Of a stretch of 64,000 nt of DNA, positions 1 through 13,700 are shown one piece after another (the first letter of the stretch is position 1; each line of letters opens with the position of its first letter). This stretch comes from Crotophaga sulcirostris. Lineage: Eukaryota > Chordata > Aves > Cuculiformes > Crotophagidae. The notes beneath the pieces are model-generated. The model searched no databases. It was not told where the DNA came from and saw only the letters and a program-made list of their open reading frames with translations. Location: positions 1,137,796 to 1,201,795 of the forward strand of contig VYZB01000211.1 of assembly GCA_013397455.1 (NCBI GenBank). Direction: 5' to 3'. Made by a program: the position numbers and the translations under genes.

Positions 1-3000
1 AATAAGCAGCTCCACTAGAACAGGCATGAGGTGTTTTAGATGGAAGGGGCTCTGCAAACTATGAAAGATGGTTACCTCTGGCTTTTCTCTTTAATCACAA
101 CCTTTTAGATATGCTACAAGGCAGCATTTTGACAGGATCTAGAGGTCTAACTTCAGGACTCTGAAGAAGGATTTCTCTTGTGTATTAACACCATTTTACT
201 TGATCATAGTCATTAATAAGGTGCTTAGAGCCTAGAAACAGTATAAGCCTTTCTACTTAAGTCTAAATAGAGATTGATAGTGTATATATTTGCATGGCAT
301 TTGATGGTGTAGGGCTTTGGTACAAAACTGTAATAAAATTGTTTTCCACTATGTCTTGTTCAAATAAATGTATATTTATTTGGAAAGGAAAAAAAAAGAC
401 AAATGAGTCTATGCAAGGTGTAGTTGCTTCCCATAAAGAAAAAACAAACAAGCAAACAAACAATAAACCAAGCATACATTCATTTAAGTAAATTAAAGAT
501 TAAATGAAGGGTCAATCTCAATTATTAATATAGATCAGTACAGTATAGATCATGTAAGACTTTCTTTTGCTCTATGTCCTGTACATGGTAGAGACTGTTC
601 TTAATGTAGTATGTTGAGCTACACATTTAAGCAGTGCTATTTGAATGAAAGCTACATAAATATCCAACTTATTCAACTTAGCAGTTATATATATAAGGAG
701 GCAGCCTTGCATCTCTAGACTATGAAATTCTTTGATATTCAACAGCTATGTTGCCTTAATAAGGTTTATACTACTCTAGTAGTTCAAAGAATAAGAAATA
801 AATTCCCCCGAATTTTTAGACAGTGGGTTCAAAAACTGCCAGCAGCACACACTTACGGAGTTTTTAGTGCTAGTCATGGATTTACATCTTCAGATCTACA
901 CAATTCTAGGATACTCTGTATACAACAAACCATGTTTGCTAGAAATGTCATGACAGTCCTAATATATTTTCTAGCTTCAAATTCCAAACAAGACAGGAAT
1001 CTGGAGGTGTTAAATGCCACACAGAGTGCCTAGAAAGAGATAGTCTTTGCCACAAAATGTCTTTGAGGCTACAAAAAGAGGAGAAAGAAAGCACCGTTAT
1101 CCCTGTTTTATGAGTACAGGCACTGAGAGATGAAAGGGCCTGCCTCTGTTATTCATGGAAAGATTATCATTGACTTCAGTGGGTGTAGTATCAGCCCTAT
1201 AGCGGTATGAAACTTGGCTCCTAATTACATTAGGCCCACGTAGGCTTAGTTTCAGCCACAGTTCATTTTTATCTCTAGGTTGTTAACCTGTAAACCAAAG
1301 GTATTCCAACTGCTGACAGAGTCTGACTTGTGGTTCTAGGCTCCCAGGATGCTTGACTAAGAGAAACCCATGTCCAGTCACGTTTCATTTGTGCTCCAAG
1401 TGTTTGGCTTCCATCAATGGCTTGGGATGGCCTGTTCTCTGCAGATTAAGAGGAAACAATATATGACGCACAGGCTTGTCTCATTCACTTCAAAGTGTGA
1501 GCAACAGTGACTCACCCACCTCCACAGACATCTTTAAATCCTGTGCTGAGTTTCCTATTTTTCTTCTTGTGTCATAGATAGCATTGCTCTCTTTTGTTTT
1601 CTCCAGCCTACGTTCATGAGCTTTGCAGAATTTTGAATCCAATCTGGCAACGAGGTTGGGCTTTTTTTTTTCCTGTGGTACCTTTAGGTTCCTTTATTCG
1701 TTCATCATTTACTTAACCAAACAGAATGTGTTTAATTTTCTCAGTAACTCCGGGTGTTACCAAATAAGAGTAATCTGCATAATATCTACATGAAAGGAAG
1801 GATTGTTATTCACACTTCGTTATCATCTTGTCCCAACAGACAGCTGCTGTAACTGTTTGCCCTTTTCAGTGGAAGTGGGCTAAATTCATCCTAGTCGCAT
1901 ACGGGAGTAGGTGGCCGTGGCACAGTCCCTATCTATTTGGAATATGACACATTAGACTGAGTTATCCTTTTACAGAACAGGGAATCTTGTTGAACACAAA
2001 ACGTTAATTAACCTAGCTGTGGACTGAACTGGTCCATGCAGGACATCAACTGGGACAGAAAAAAATCAATAAATTCTTCAAAATATACCTTAATATGAAT
2101 ACCATGAAAAAAACAATAATTACCTTATTATAAAATCTTGGCAGATAACACTTCAGCTTCACTGGAAAGGATTTATCTGCTGTCATGCTTGCAGTGTGAT
2201 GCCAGAATTCAGTGAACCTGGGTTATCTATGGCTGTGTAGGCTATTGATCCTGTAAGCTAGTATTGAAAAAGGGGGTACTACCACCACCACTACCCCTAC
2301 ACCACAGTTTTGAATTAAAGTGACCATGGCAGCTCTGCCCTATGCTGAACCCAGTGCTGTTAATAGGCATTGGACATGACCAGAGCTTGCCTAGAAGATT
2401 TGGATTCCTGGGGGATCTTAGGCAATGGAATATCTAATTTGTAAATCCCAAATGGACTCAGGGAAATGGTAGTCTACATATTTAGTTCAGTCAAGGTGTC
2501 CTTGTAATTTTAAGCATCAAAGTAAATTTTTTAATGAAAATTTTGAGCACTTTAGTGGGGCAAATATTATTGGGAAAATGACTTTTCTCTTTCTTTGATT
2601 AAATTCTTCTGTGTTGCACCATAAGTGCTTAGGTGCTTTATTTGAATCTTGCTGAAGGCACCTTACTGTCTGAGCTTCAGCTCTTCTGGGTGTCCAGAGC
2701 CCTACTTTGGCTCATCCCCAGAACAGTTTAAGCAACCTGATAGCTATCTCCCACATAAGAAGTTAGGCATTTCTCTATTGAAGTCTCCTGGGGGGCTCAA
2801 ACCTACAAACATTCTCAAAAAAACACCAAATGCACACCCAGAAGGCTCCCTGGAAAATGCTTTGTGCGTGTTTTTTTAGAGCAGACAGTGGAGGAAGATC
2901 TGCCACCCACCTTTCATACAATATTCTGTGGTTAAGCGGTTTACTTAGGAAGTTAGACTTGGGCTCAATGCTTTGCTCTGACTGAAAGGGCTGAAACCAG

Positions 3001-4866
3001 CATTACTTCAAGGAAAATGTCCCCACGGGTGTCATTGCTTAGGGAAGGAGAGATGGGGTTTCATGCACACTCCCTACTCTTCATCTTGAAGTTGTTTTAC
3101 TGTGTATTCTGAAAATTCAAAAGACATTGGACAGGAAACTTAACAGAGATACATTATTTTATAACCTGCGAAAAGTAGGTTTGAGTTCCCTCTTGAAGAA
3201 GCTCCCTCCTTCAAGACCTGTCTATAAACTTTCTTTTCAACAACCTTTCCATTCAACTTGGACAAGTAGGAGATTTGACACTTGAAAGACTGGAAGAAAT
3301 TAGATCCCCATCTCCCACTTTGTCCTCTACAGCTTTAATTGTACTGAATAGACAGCAACATTTCCATCAACAGCACATTTCAGAAGTATGCTTTTGGAAA
3401 GAGGAGATGTAGGCACCTACTTACAAGGTCTGGTCTGTGGATGCAAAGTAAGACATGTCTTGATCTTTGTATTTCCTGTAAAGTAACTGAAAGTGTCTGA
3501 ATGATGAGCATGGTGCAAATGTGAATTTGAATCCTGTCTTGGGGCACCTGATCTTCCCTCTGCTGTGTGTATAAAGCCTCATACATAGGTTCTGGTTTCC
3601 ACTGCAATGGCCAACCACACAGGCTACAACTGTACTTACTTTTCATTATACTTAATAAAACTTAATGATGCCAATTTGAATTCCTTTCCACTTTAACCAA
3701 CAGCCTAGCAGTTCTTTCATTTAGTGATATAATTATGCTATTTCTAGGTCTACTTGTCTTTCTGGACCCCCGTATTTCTCACTTAACCTCAATTATATTT
3801 GATCTGTTTTGTAGACAAGGATTTCAAATCATTCACAATGGCAAGAAGGCTGTGTCATAATGTATCTATGGTTTCTGCCTTTTCTCTTTTTCATGGATGC
3901 ATTTTTATTCCCTTACCCACTAAGCAAACACCAAAGTAGATTCCTGATGGAGAATGTGAGGTCTTTAGATCTCAGTCAAAGCAGAGGAAACCCTAAGGAT
4001 TTCCTTAGAAAGAAAGCAGGAAGGGTTAGGCAGAGAATGCCCTGGGTTTTGGTATGCAGTGGAAACTCTATCTCCAAAGTCATGGTGACAGCAGAAGATG
4101 GCAACAGCATGGGAGGATCATGTCTGTGTTAGGAAAGAAAGTGTTGGCAGAAGCCAGGAAGCTTGGAGCAAGGAAGTTCAGGTGAGGGACAACAGGTGGG
4201 AGGTCAAGTTGGATGGACAGGAAAAACTGTGTCTTTGAATTTCTGGGAATTTAGGAATTAGTCTGGAAGGATAAGAAAGAGTATGTAGGAAGTTCAAGTG
4301 GAAGGGGTATTTCTGCAGAAGAGAAGAGGGACGGTTAGGAGAAGTCAGGACATAGTTGACACTTAAGAGGGTAAAATGTAAGATTTGGGAATTGTTCCCT
4401 AGGAAGAAATTTCTGCCCAAGAAAAGGGCAGCACATATACTGGGAGTTGGTGGAGGCCTCGGAGGAAATACGGTTGCTAGTAGCCAAATGCTTTGGAGGA
4501 AAAGAGGCCCTGAGATCAAACTGAGTGGAAGTAGGGGAATGGTGGCAGTCTCTCAGCTTCCTCTCCTTAATGCTTTCCCCTCCAGTGTCCTCAAAATTCC
4601 CGCATGGGAACAGTAATGTACACAAAGGCCAACAACCTCTTCCTCCAACCTACGCCAGTCTTTGATTTTGAAAGGACAGAGCTGTTTAAAGGTAGTAATC
4701 ACGTAGGTAACGTTTTATGTCTCTGGGTGACTTGTTCCAGCACAAAAACCAGAGCAGCTGTGGCTTGTCTGTCTCTGCACAACTCCAACACTCAGCTGGA
4801 AAAGGCCCTGGCTGAGCTGATCTTGCATTTGCGATAGTTCCACTTTGAGCTGGGGGTTGCTGTAGA
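1..4866. other. AT-rich non-genic DNA, no gene seen
   Basis: No gene, RNA gene or recognisable recent transposon is visible. Open frames here stay under about 115 codons, occur on both strands, and have neither domains nor paired splice sites. Small-scale content is a CAAA-type simple repeat near 430-470, a run of ten T at 1662-1671, and a possible MIR-like scrap near 1090-1135. The last is too diverged to call. Confidence 0.6.
430..470. repeat. (CAAA)n-like simple repeat
   Basis: Imperfect iterations of CAAA and CAAG make an A-rich stretch on the plus strand. This is an ordinary microsatellite-like tract, possibly a decayed retroposon tail, although no element body is recognisable next to it. 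Confidence 0.6.
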
Positions 4867-5115
4867 TCACAGAACCATAGAATCATTAAATAGTTTTGTG
4901 TTGGAAGGGACTGTAAAGACCATCCAGTTTCAACCCCCTGCCATGGGCAGGAACACCTTCCACTGGATCACATTGCTCAAAGCCCCAGCCAACTTGGCCT
5001 TGAACACCTCCAGGAATGCAGCATCCATGACTACTCTGGGCAGCCTGTTCCAGTGCCTCACCACCCTCAGAACTTCCTTCCCACTTTTGACATCTTACAC
5101 TTTGTTCCATTTACC
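4867..5115 (-). mobile_element. CR1 LINE 3' fragment (5'-truncated)
   Basis: The plus strand begins with 'cacagaaccatagaatcat', the reverse complement of the CR1 3'-terminal octamer region. The complement of the 'gatgatctttaaggtccctt' block follows, and then the tail of ORF2. On the minus strand the ORF2 tail reads in an open frame with the typical 'VVRHWNRLP' motif and a C-terminal 'LEVFKAKLAGALSNV'. It stops just before the 3' UTR. CR1 is the dominant avian LINE, and severe 5' truncation like this is its usual state. Only about 250 bp survive, so there is no endonuclease and almost no reverse transcriptase coding. The upstream boundary near 5080-5115 is approximate because similarity fades. 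Confidence 0.93.
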
Positions 5116-7732
5116 TTCATTTTTGCCTAAGATGACAGATAGTGTACTATCCCATAACATTGATTTTCCCATAGGCTTGCAATAGTGTATTCTGAGTTCA
5201 TATTTTTGCAATGAAAGCAATATAATTCAGAGACTACAAAGAGACCACCCAAGTGATCCCCCAATGTTCCTCTTGCTGGATTCGTCTTGCAGTTCAGATG
5301 TTCTTCTTATCTCCCCCTTTTGTCCCTCAAAATCATCATTTTTGCTTGACCTGCTTGTAGGTTAAAGGGCAAGAGGCTTGACTCCTTTCCAGATCCTGTT
5401 AAGGGTCATTTCTGGAGTAATAAATGTAATTTGCTGAAAAATAAAAGCACACTTTTTACTGTATGAATTGGCAATACAGCTCTTTTGCAGTACTTACAGC
5501 TGAAGTTGCTGGGGTGAATCAGACCAAATGTACTTTCATGACATAGAAGTTTTCGTGAAAGATTATTCTTATGTTTCCAACACAGCCCAAAAAGCCTTCT
5601 GACAAAGTAGGAACAATGAAACTATTTCACTGATTTGTTTTGGAAACCAGGAGATGTGAGGTAGTGCCTGAAACTGCACTTGATCCCTCCAGCTTCAGTC
5701 GCACTGCTCAGACATTGTCATTATAGCCCAGTCTCCCTCTGCTCCTGTGGAGTCATCAAGTCTCCCTTACACCCTGAAAAGTCCTGAAAGTGCCTGTCTT
5801 CCTCCCGCGACATTAGAGGGAGTCTGAGGTGATTAACTCCCTAATTTACATGCCTTACATAGGTGATTAACATTAGGCAGGATGAATTGTCGCTGCAGTA
5901 TTACATCGAAACACCTTACGTTATTTTCCAGATCAAAGTATCTCGTGTTTTAGTTCTGATGAAGCAGTTTGGTACAGCAGCAGCACACAAACATTCAACA
6001 TACTAATTAGAGAAGCCAGAGGTTTACTATATATTTCCATTATCATGCAATCTTGTTTCAATTAATATGTTATAGCATGTGCTTTATTATGGACTTCTAC
6101 AAATTAGATAAATATCTGTAACTGTAGTTGTATGAATGATAATAATAACAATGAGAAATTTTGAATTGGATTGAAATCAGAATTCCCATCGAAGTTAATT
6201 TTTAATATAAAAATGTAGAACATCTTATTCTGTAGGAATTTTTAAAATGTTTGGTTTAGTTGTGGTTCTGCATCAAAACCATTTTGAAAATTATATTTAC
6301 CATGAATGGTATTCAGAATTTTAACCAGTCTTTCTAAACTAGCAAGAAAAGAACCATTCACCTATCAGTTCTCATATTTAAGACTGGTTGAAATGTTGGA
6401 AAGCAATGAGAAATTCCACTGGTCTTTGTTGGTAGGGGGTCAATGGTCTGTGTTACCACTAAGCTGCTGGATACTACCCAGATCATTTGGCTTTAAGACA
6501 CAAAAGCAAGATGAGTATTTATGGATATGATAAATACTCTTCAATAACTGTGGCTGTTTAGCAAAGTATGTTCAAACAATAGTAAGAAAGTCACCAGGAA
6601 CTTATTCAATCTTTAGAAAAATCAAAACCAAAAACCTTACATTGGTTTGGATAGAATATGAGCTAAGGAACACACAAAAAATCCATTTACAGTATTGTTT
6701 GACTATGCAGTGTGAAACTGAAATGTTCTCATTTTTTGCAGAGTATTTACTATTAAATTAAACAAAAGCATGCTGTGACTTGATTGACCTATGCATCAGT
6801 GCATACAGATCTATTTGAGTTATTTCACATTTTGGAGCATTCTCCTATAATCCTATATGTATGATTGCTGTATTTGGGTTTTTTTTATTTACATTGCCCT
6901 TCTTTTGAATAGTACACCTACTCGTCAATGTTCAACTGAAACAATAATTAAAAACAGTGATTCTCAGTAAAAAAGCAACTCTGCTACTTCTCCTTGGAAA
7001 GGAGCTGGTTACTGATATCACTGAATTTCTTGTGAAAGTCCACTTTATTTAAGTAACAAGAACTCTCTAAGGTGATGTTGAGAGGAGATATTGTGGTTCT
7101 ATTACAGACAACAGACTCAAGTCAGCAGTGGACTGTGCTCAGGAATATGTAACCAAGGTGGTTTGTAAGTTGAGAAACATTGAAGCTTCATGCAGAGGAG
7201 GTGGCTTGACATTCATTAGGAATCTCCATCGTGCAACTGTCAAATTCACAGTCATAATACATCATGCAGAATAATGGCTTCCTCCTTCCCGTTCAATCCA
7301 CAGCCTAAGCATGAATTTCCATCTTTAATACATCCAGTCTTTCACATATGTTTTATTTTATTGTGCACAATCATACACACACTGTGGTATGATTAGAAAG
7401 TAAATATTTATTAGTGTACATTAATAGAAATGTTCCCCGTATTGGCATTTGATACTTGAAAGTAACCATTTATTTAGTATGTTATGGTATATGTTGTGGT
7501 GTAAGAACAGACAATAACTGTTGATTTTTGAACAATAGTCACTGCTGGGGTGAATAAGTACAAGGCAATGAGACAATCCTTGCTCCTACTCACTCGTCTG
7601 TGGTAGAAAAGGGATAGAAATAGTAAAAAAAACAGAATTCCACTTCAGGATTTGTCATTCAGTGTTCGAAGTATTGCTGAGAATATCTGCAGACATGATG
7701 AAATAGCAATTTTTAGCACCTACAGAAAATAT
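5116..7732. other. AT-rich non-genic DNA with one possible conserved block
   Basis: No gene is supported. Most of the stretch is AT-rich unique sequence without recognisable repeats. The exception is about 5795-6010, where several CpGs and a repeated AGGTGATTAAC stand out. That block is listed separately as a possible regulatory element. The sequence runs up to the assembly gap at 7733. Confidence 0.55.
5795..6010. promoter_or_regulatory. candidate noncoding regulatory element
   Basis: The 11-mer AGGTGATTAAC occurs at 5827-5837 and again at 5861-5871, exactly 34 bp apart. Between and around the copies lie 'ctaatttacatg', 'gattaac' and 'actaattag', which look like homeodomain or HNF1-type half sites. 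Five or more CpGs (for example in 'cccgcgac', 'gtcgctg', 'atcgaaac', 'ttacgtta') fall within about 170 bp of DNA that otherwise has few. Retained CpGs and clustered homeobox-like motifs are common in constrained enhancers, but conservation cannot be seen from one sequence. This is an inference. It could equally be chance or a decayed repeat. Confidence 0.25.
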
Positions 7733-7862
7733 NNNNNNNNNNNNNNNNNNNNNNNNNNNNNNNNNNNNNNNNNNNNNNNNNNNNNNNNNNNNNNNNNNNN
7801 NNNNNNNNNNNNNNNNNNNNNNNNNNNNNNNNNNNNNNNNNNNNNNNNNNNNNNNNNNNNNN
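7733..7862. other. assembly gap (130 N)
   Basis: An uninterrupted run of N. The flanks are ordinary AT-rich sequence with no repeat that continues on both sides, so nothing in view explains why the gap arose. Any open frame drawn across it is meaningless. Confidence 0.99.
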
Positions 7863-8622
7863 TATTGTCTTGCAGGAACTGCCTTAACAAGAAACCCTTG
7901 ATATATTCCAGATTCTTAGCTAGACAAAATCTTAGAAAGACAAATGTATTTATTAGCAGTCCTCAGGGAGTTAATTTAATGCTGAGTTAGAATGCAACGG
8001 CTGGAAGTAAATAATTTTCCAGTGCTATGATATTTTCTTTTACTTTTCAATGCTAAATCACTCTCTTTTTTTTGATTGATCCCTCTGGGGTTGAAAGCAG
8101 GATTCCTCTGAGCTGTTTGCCAATTAGGGTCTGAAGGAGAACTCGGAAACAAATGTGTTTACTGAGTAAGATTAAGTCAGTGCATGAGCAGGGGAACAGG
8201 AAGGATCATAAACCAGAGAGACCAGTTCACACCAATTTTCACAGAACTCCTCCCTGTAGTAACATCACTGTAAGTTACAAATATTACATCATCAGAACAA
8301 ATGATTATTTGCTAATCCATGATTCAGAAGGCCAACCATTGTTAAACAGCATCCTTTGGAAACTAGTTAACCCTATGTGTTCCATTTATTGCATCACTAA
8401 ATATAAAGATGTAATGAATGAAGTGTACCAAGAGTCCAGTGACTGGACTGGAGATTAATGGATGTATACAGTGGGAAAAGTTGTCTCAGGAACCACAGTG
8501 GAACATATTACCAAAATCAGAAGACAGGAGAAGGAGCTGTTTAAGGAGAGGTCTTTATTAGTGTTTTAGTTTGGGTTGGAAGTGCTACTTTGAGGCGAAT
8601 CTCCTGACCACTGCTACCTGGT
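7863..8622. other. non-genic DNA, nothing recognised
   Basis: This stretch lies between the gap and a CR1 copy. One open frame of about 100 codons on the plus strand (8153-8458) has no recognisable domain, no convincing splice acceptor before it and no neighbouring exon. I read it as chance. Confidence 0.6.
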
Positions 8623-9181
8623 ATAGAATCATAGGACTGTAGAAGGGTTTGAGTGGGACCTTTACAGGTCATCTAGTCTAACCCTCCTACAACAAGCAGA
8701 GACATCTTCAACTAGATCAGGTTGCTTAAAGCCCCTGACCTTGAATGTTTCTGGGGATAGTGTATTTATCACCTTTCCGGACAATCTCTTTCAGTGTTCC
8801 ATCACCCACACCATAAAAAAAAAGTCTTCCTTTACCCTCTTTTAGTTTAAAACAATTACTCCTTGTACTATGGCTACAGACCCTATTAAAAACTCTGCGC
8901 CCATTTTTCTTATAAGCACCCTCTAGATATTAAAAGGTAACAATAAGGTGTCCCCAGACCCTTCTCTTCCCCAGGCTGAACAACCCCAACTCCCTCAGCC
9001 TTTCCTCACAGGAGTGTTCCACCAGACTTATCATTATTGTGGTCCTCCTCCGGACCCATCACAACAGGAGCTCCCTCTTCTTGTGCTGAGGGATGCACAG
9101 CTGAATGCAGTGCTCTAGGCGGGGTGTCTCACAAGAGCAGAATAGCAAGGCAGAATCACCTCCCTCGATCAGCTGGCCGGT
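8623..9181 (-). mobile_element. CR1 LINE fragment, longest in the window by consensus coverage
   Basis: On the plus strand the element starts with 'tagaatcatagg' and 'gacctttacaggtcatctagt', the complement of the CR1 3' UTR. It continues through the complement of the ORF2 C-terminal region, including 'ccccaggctgaacaaccccaactccctcagcctttcctcac', a hallmark CR1 block given here only as a marker, and 'gcacagctgaatgcagtgctctagg'. It ends near 'ctccctcgatcagctggcc'. About 560 bp of the element is present, 5'-truncated. Frameshifting indels and stops, plus an A-run inside the coding part, show it is dead. No target-site duplication could be defined with confidence. Family assignment is firm; the subfamily is not assigned. 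Confidence 0.95.
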
Positions 9182-9727
9182 AAAGCTTTGGTTCACATCA
9201 TGGAGCATTTCAAAGTATGCAAGCTGGATTCCTTTTGGATGACACTACCTACAAAGTGTGCTCCAGAAGACTACCTAACACCTGTAAATTGTTAATGGAA
9301 ATTCAGTCAACAGGACCAAACTAGAACTAGTCTGACATCAACTCCCTGAAATGTGTGCAGCATGCACATCATTCCTCAGCATCTATTCCTGTTGCTATGT
9401 ATTTGCTAACACAGAGGTAGCCTTAGATACCTCAGGTTTTGTGAGGCTCACAACAAATCTCCGAGAGAAGTAAATAAATAGTCCAGAACCACCTCACTGA
9501 ATTTTATAGCTATTCCATTTGTTTGCGGTATGAGTGGGACAGAGCCCTTTAAAATTTTGTCCACTGTCTTAGAAAGATGCTTTGTTGTTAGAGCCTTGAG
9601 AGCCTTTAGGAATGTCCATTTATTTTGGTCACTTGTGGGTAAGTGTTCTCCTATGTGCTGTCGAACATAATTAGGCTACAGATGGTACTGATTGTGGTTT
9701 TTTCCATAGCTTCTAATTTCTTTTCTG

Positions 9728-9741
9728 TTTTTTTTTTTTTT
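9728..9741. repeat. poly-T tract
   Basis: Fourteen consecutive T on the plus strand. No LINE or SINE body adjoins it, so it is a simple low-complexity run rather than a demonstrable retroposon tail. Confidence 0.8.
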
Positions 9742-10744
9742 ATGTCTTGGTTTATTTTGCTCTTGCTAGTGTTCAGAATTAAAAACACAGTAACGGTATT
9801 GAACGGACCTGAAAACAGTATGTTTCCTTTTAGAGAACGTTCCTATGGACACTTGAGCATTGGCTGATTTCCTTGGAGCAGCGTTAGCACTGTATTACAT
9901 TGATGTAAATGACTGTACAAAAGATGTAAATTACTTTCACTTTCTGTCTACAAATGACAGGAGATTCTTCAGTCTGTGTCTAAGGATCTTAACCACAATT
10001 GCAAAGGAGGAAGTACCTCATGAGAAGGATGTGTGAATTCAGAATAGTCCTATATAAGTCAGTTTAGGTAGTCAGAGAAGTCTCCACAACGCCCTAAACA
10101 GGTGAGTGTCAGTCCCCCTCAGGTCTGAGTGTGCAGGGTTCAGCTCAGCTTAATTTATGGTGTCTGCAGTGTAGATATCTGCATCTCAATTAAGTGTTAA
10201 GCTCCTATTAAAGTTAATGGAGAGTCTGAAGATTGCCTAAGCAGAGTCTTCTAGTGTTGTTGGAGATGCCATCAGGAATATGAAATATCTGCATGAAAAC
10301 TGCAGATAAGACACAAGACCTAGGGGTGACCCATGCTTTTCCAGAGCAGTCTAACGGTGACAACACACAGAATCTAACACATCAGTAAGACATATATGTT
10401 TAGGACATTGAACTGGATTTGAGTTTTCCCTTGACTCTGATGTGAACTTGGCAAGCTCAGATATAGACACCTGTGTTGCAGAGCTTAAATTCAGGCGAGC
10501 TGAATTCTACTCAGTATCTCATAATGAATGCAATGGAAATGGTAAACAAGTGCTGGCAGTGTGAAGAATAGTCCTATTCACAGGAAAGAAAGGACAGAGG
10601 TAGGTTGTGGGACTGTTAATGAACAGGAATGGCATATTTACGTGTGCTGGAAATAGAACTGTGCAAATAATGGATTTTGGGGGTTTGGTGGTTGAACTGA
10701 AAGTTCAATACAAAAAATTCCTTTCAGTTAACCTGAAATAGATT

Positions 10745-10757
10745 TGTGTGTGTGTGT
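10745..10757. repeat. short (TG)n microsatellite
   Basis: Six TG dinucleotides in a row. This is short, but long enough to be length-variable between individuals. Confidence 0.7.
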
Positions 10758-13700
10758 TAACTAATATAAGGAACATGTGTCTCATGTGGTTTCTTAATGA
10801 CCAGGAACTAGATTTCTATGTAGCCTGTAGCCACGGGTTAAGCATGGTAGCTATATTCCTGCAGCTGTGGATTAAAGAGCTTAGAAAGGATGCTGGGCAG
10901 GAACCACCGGATCATGAACTGAAAATTACCATGCAACAATATGACAGAAAATAATAAACAATCTTATTTCACAGCATGACTGGAAAGCTTATTTGCTATA
11001 TTACATATTTTACAGGTTCTACTCTGCAACTTTTACTTTGGATTGCGTTCACTTGAAGTGCCAAAATACTCGCTCACCTATGTCAATGAGAAAAGGGATT
11101 CATCATGCAAAAAGATTGTGAAATTGGGCAGTATCTCTTATGTATCTATGTGTTCATCCTGTCTCCAAAATAATCATCCAAACCCCATCATCTGAAGGGT
11201 ATATGAGGCAGATTCTTATACTCTGACATCAGATTTAGACCTGAACATTTGTCTAGTTTAATTATATTGTTAAACTGGTAAAATACGTCAGTCTAAACAC
11301 ACTATCACAGTTTTTGCAGTACTGAAAGTGCTTCAGGTCATGCCTGTTCAAGGTCTAGAATAAGCTATAATAGCATTAAATCTTACATACCAGCACTAAA
11401 ACGTGCTCATAAAGCTTCTGGGTTTACCTACTCTGAGTTAAATGGAAATGCTCACATGAATAAAATGAACAGACTTTGAGTTCTGATCAACACGAACAAT
11501 CTAGTGAAAAAAAAAATACCCATGATATTAAGTTTACATCCATGAGGAGTTTAAAGTGACAAACGTTTTGGAGAGTATCAGTTGAAATTTTCAAAGAAGA
11601 TACATGCTGATAGTTAATATTATCACACAAATTTGTGCAGTTGGCAGCAAAAATTGCTTTTCCTTAAAAAAAATATTATATTAATATTTACTCGATTGCC
11701 TGATAAAAGTAATACTACAAAAGAATATTGCAAAACCTCGGAGGCTTGGCATGGTTTCCTATGTGGGTGGAAAAATGTTGTGCTGAAGCCAAGATGGAAT
11801 GAATCATGAAACTGTAGCATAAAAAATATACTAGGAGATCTATATTTTTTTAAAAGTTGACAACTATAATAATAAAGTTGTGGGTCTTACAAGTATATGC
11901 ATCATAAACATGTTGCTGGAGTAAGATTGGATAGCACACTATGCAGGACAGGCTTTAGATGCAAGGACAGCAGTAGGGTTTTGGCCTTCATTCACAAGTT
12001 TAGGACCTGGGCTGAGACGTTCAAGTTAGCAGTCCCACAATCCAAGATGTTCTCCAGGGAAACTCAAAAGGGACAGGATTTCCTCTGCCCTGTAATTGCT
12101 AAAGGACATATTAGGGAGCATATTAAGGGAAATTACTTAATTTCTTTCACTGCACCTTCTGTATTAATGGTATGTCAAAATAATGCCCCACAGGTTAACC
12201 CAGCAGAGGCTGGCAGATGGTCAGGTTTCTTTAGCCTTTGTGCTTCTTGTGTCTCAACACTTACAGGTCAACTTCAGTGAAAGGCACAAAAAATTTGATT
12301 GCTATGCTGACACCCCATCTGTCTTCCTATCAACCTAATGCCATAATTGCCAGGTTGAAGTAAAGACGTGTGTAATGCAGGCTAAAAATAAGACTGTGTT
12401 AATCTCATACGTAAGCATCTCTGCAAGTGTATGAAACAATGCTGCCTTAAAGAAAGACAGGGACCATTGCCTCACCCGGAGGCCAAGTGACACTGACTGG
12501 CTTGCATCAGTGCTGCCTAGTACCAGTCCTTTTTACATCAGACTCATCTTAGAGACTGCATTGGAGGGACAGTCTTACAGACAGGGACAAGAAGTGAGCT
12601 AAGATTCAAGCAGGGCGACCATCAGGAGTGTGGTGAATAAGTTCACTAGTATTTTGCCTGTGTAAAGGTACCCATTGTGAATTATGATATGTAAATGGAC
12701 ATTTCAGATAGTGCTATTCGAGATATTAAAAGGTATGTCATGTGAATGTACCATAAAAGCTTACCCTATTGACTGTTCTAGTCCTGTGTTTTGAATTTTT
12801 ATAACAATCATTAAAATCATTAAATTCACCAATGGACAAACATAGAACTGTGCCTGAAGCATTTATTTATGTGCAAAATTTTATATTTCTAGAATTCAAA
12901 CCAAAGCACTTCTTTGGATGGACCAGCTTAAGAAAAGAGGAAGCAGAAATACCAAATGCGTGGAGAATCAATTTCAGTGGCGTACTTAAGGGCCCGAATT
13001 ATGGTTTCTTTTAAAAAAAAATTAGCTGAATGACTGTTGAAATGTCTTCAAAGGATTTGCTTTTATAATTCCACTGAGAACAGAGTAGCTTGGAACAAAA
13101 GAAAAGAAGAAATGTATGCTCCTTTTAGAAAGGAGACAAAAGAATAACAGAGTAGAACAGATAATGAAAGGCCAAGTAGGAGTATGCTCAGAAGCACACA
13201 TGAATTTGAGCGGCGGGATGTCCTTGTGCCCTTGTAGCTGCTACTTACAGCTACTTCTCCCTGCCTCATGTATATGCGTGAGTAAGGTGCAAGGGCTCTT
13301 ATCACTCACCCTGTTTTGATTTGAGGTCGCTCCCCAGGTAGCCTCATTTGTCAGGAGCTTTGGCTGGGCATCACGAACTGCATTTGACCTCCAGGTCTTC
13401 AATTGAAGAATGTTGCTCCAAGGTCCAAATTCTGCTGCTGTCACTGTCATTGAACAGTTCCTTATTTCCCAATCTGTTTTCTATCTCTCAGGTCTCAATT
13501 TGGCCCTCAATTAGTAACACAGATAAGGTATTATTTACAGTACACTGTTATTTTTATTGACATCAGAGAAATTCACTCCCGGTGACGTCTCCACATGTTA
13601 CCTTTAATGACTGAATGAATGAGGAATTGTGAAGGGACAGGGGGAATTGAAGAACAATCTCTTGAGTTCCATCCTCACATCTACAACTGAAACACAACAA

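Noticed and set aside
1087..1135. MIR-like 'ttatccctgttttatgagta' with 'caggcactgagagatgaaag'
   Set aside because: Similarity to the MIR core is limited to about 45 bp with several mismatches and lacks the flanking collinear blocks seen at 63.2 kb.
4886..5185. Overlapping open frames on both strands at 4.9-5.2 kb
   Set aside because: They lie in a CR1 copy. Only the minus-strand CR1 ORF2 frame has meaning, and it is a fragment.
7652..7990. Open frame spanning the N gap
   Set aside because: Over a third of it is unknown bases, so continuity is an artefact.
11897..12280. 127-codon plus-strand open frame
   Set aside because: The peptide resembles no family I know, there are no promoter or splice features, and composition changes little at its edges.
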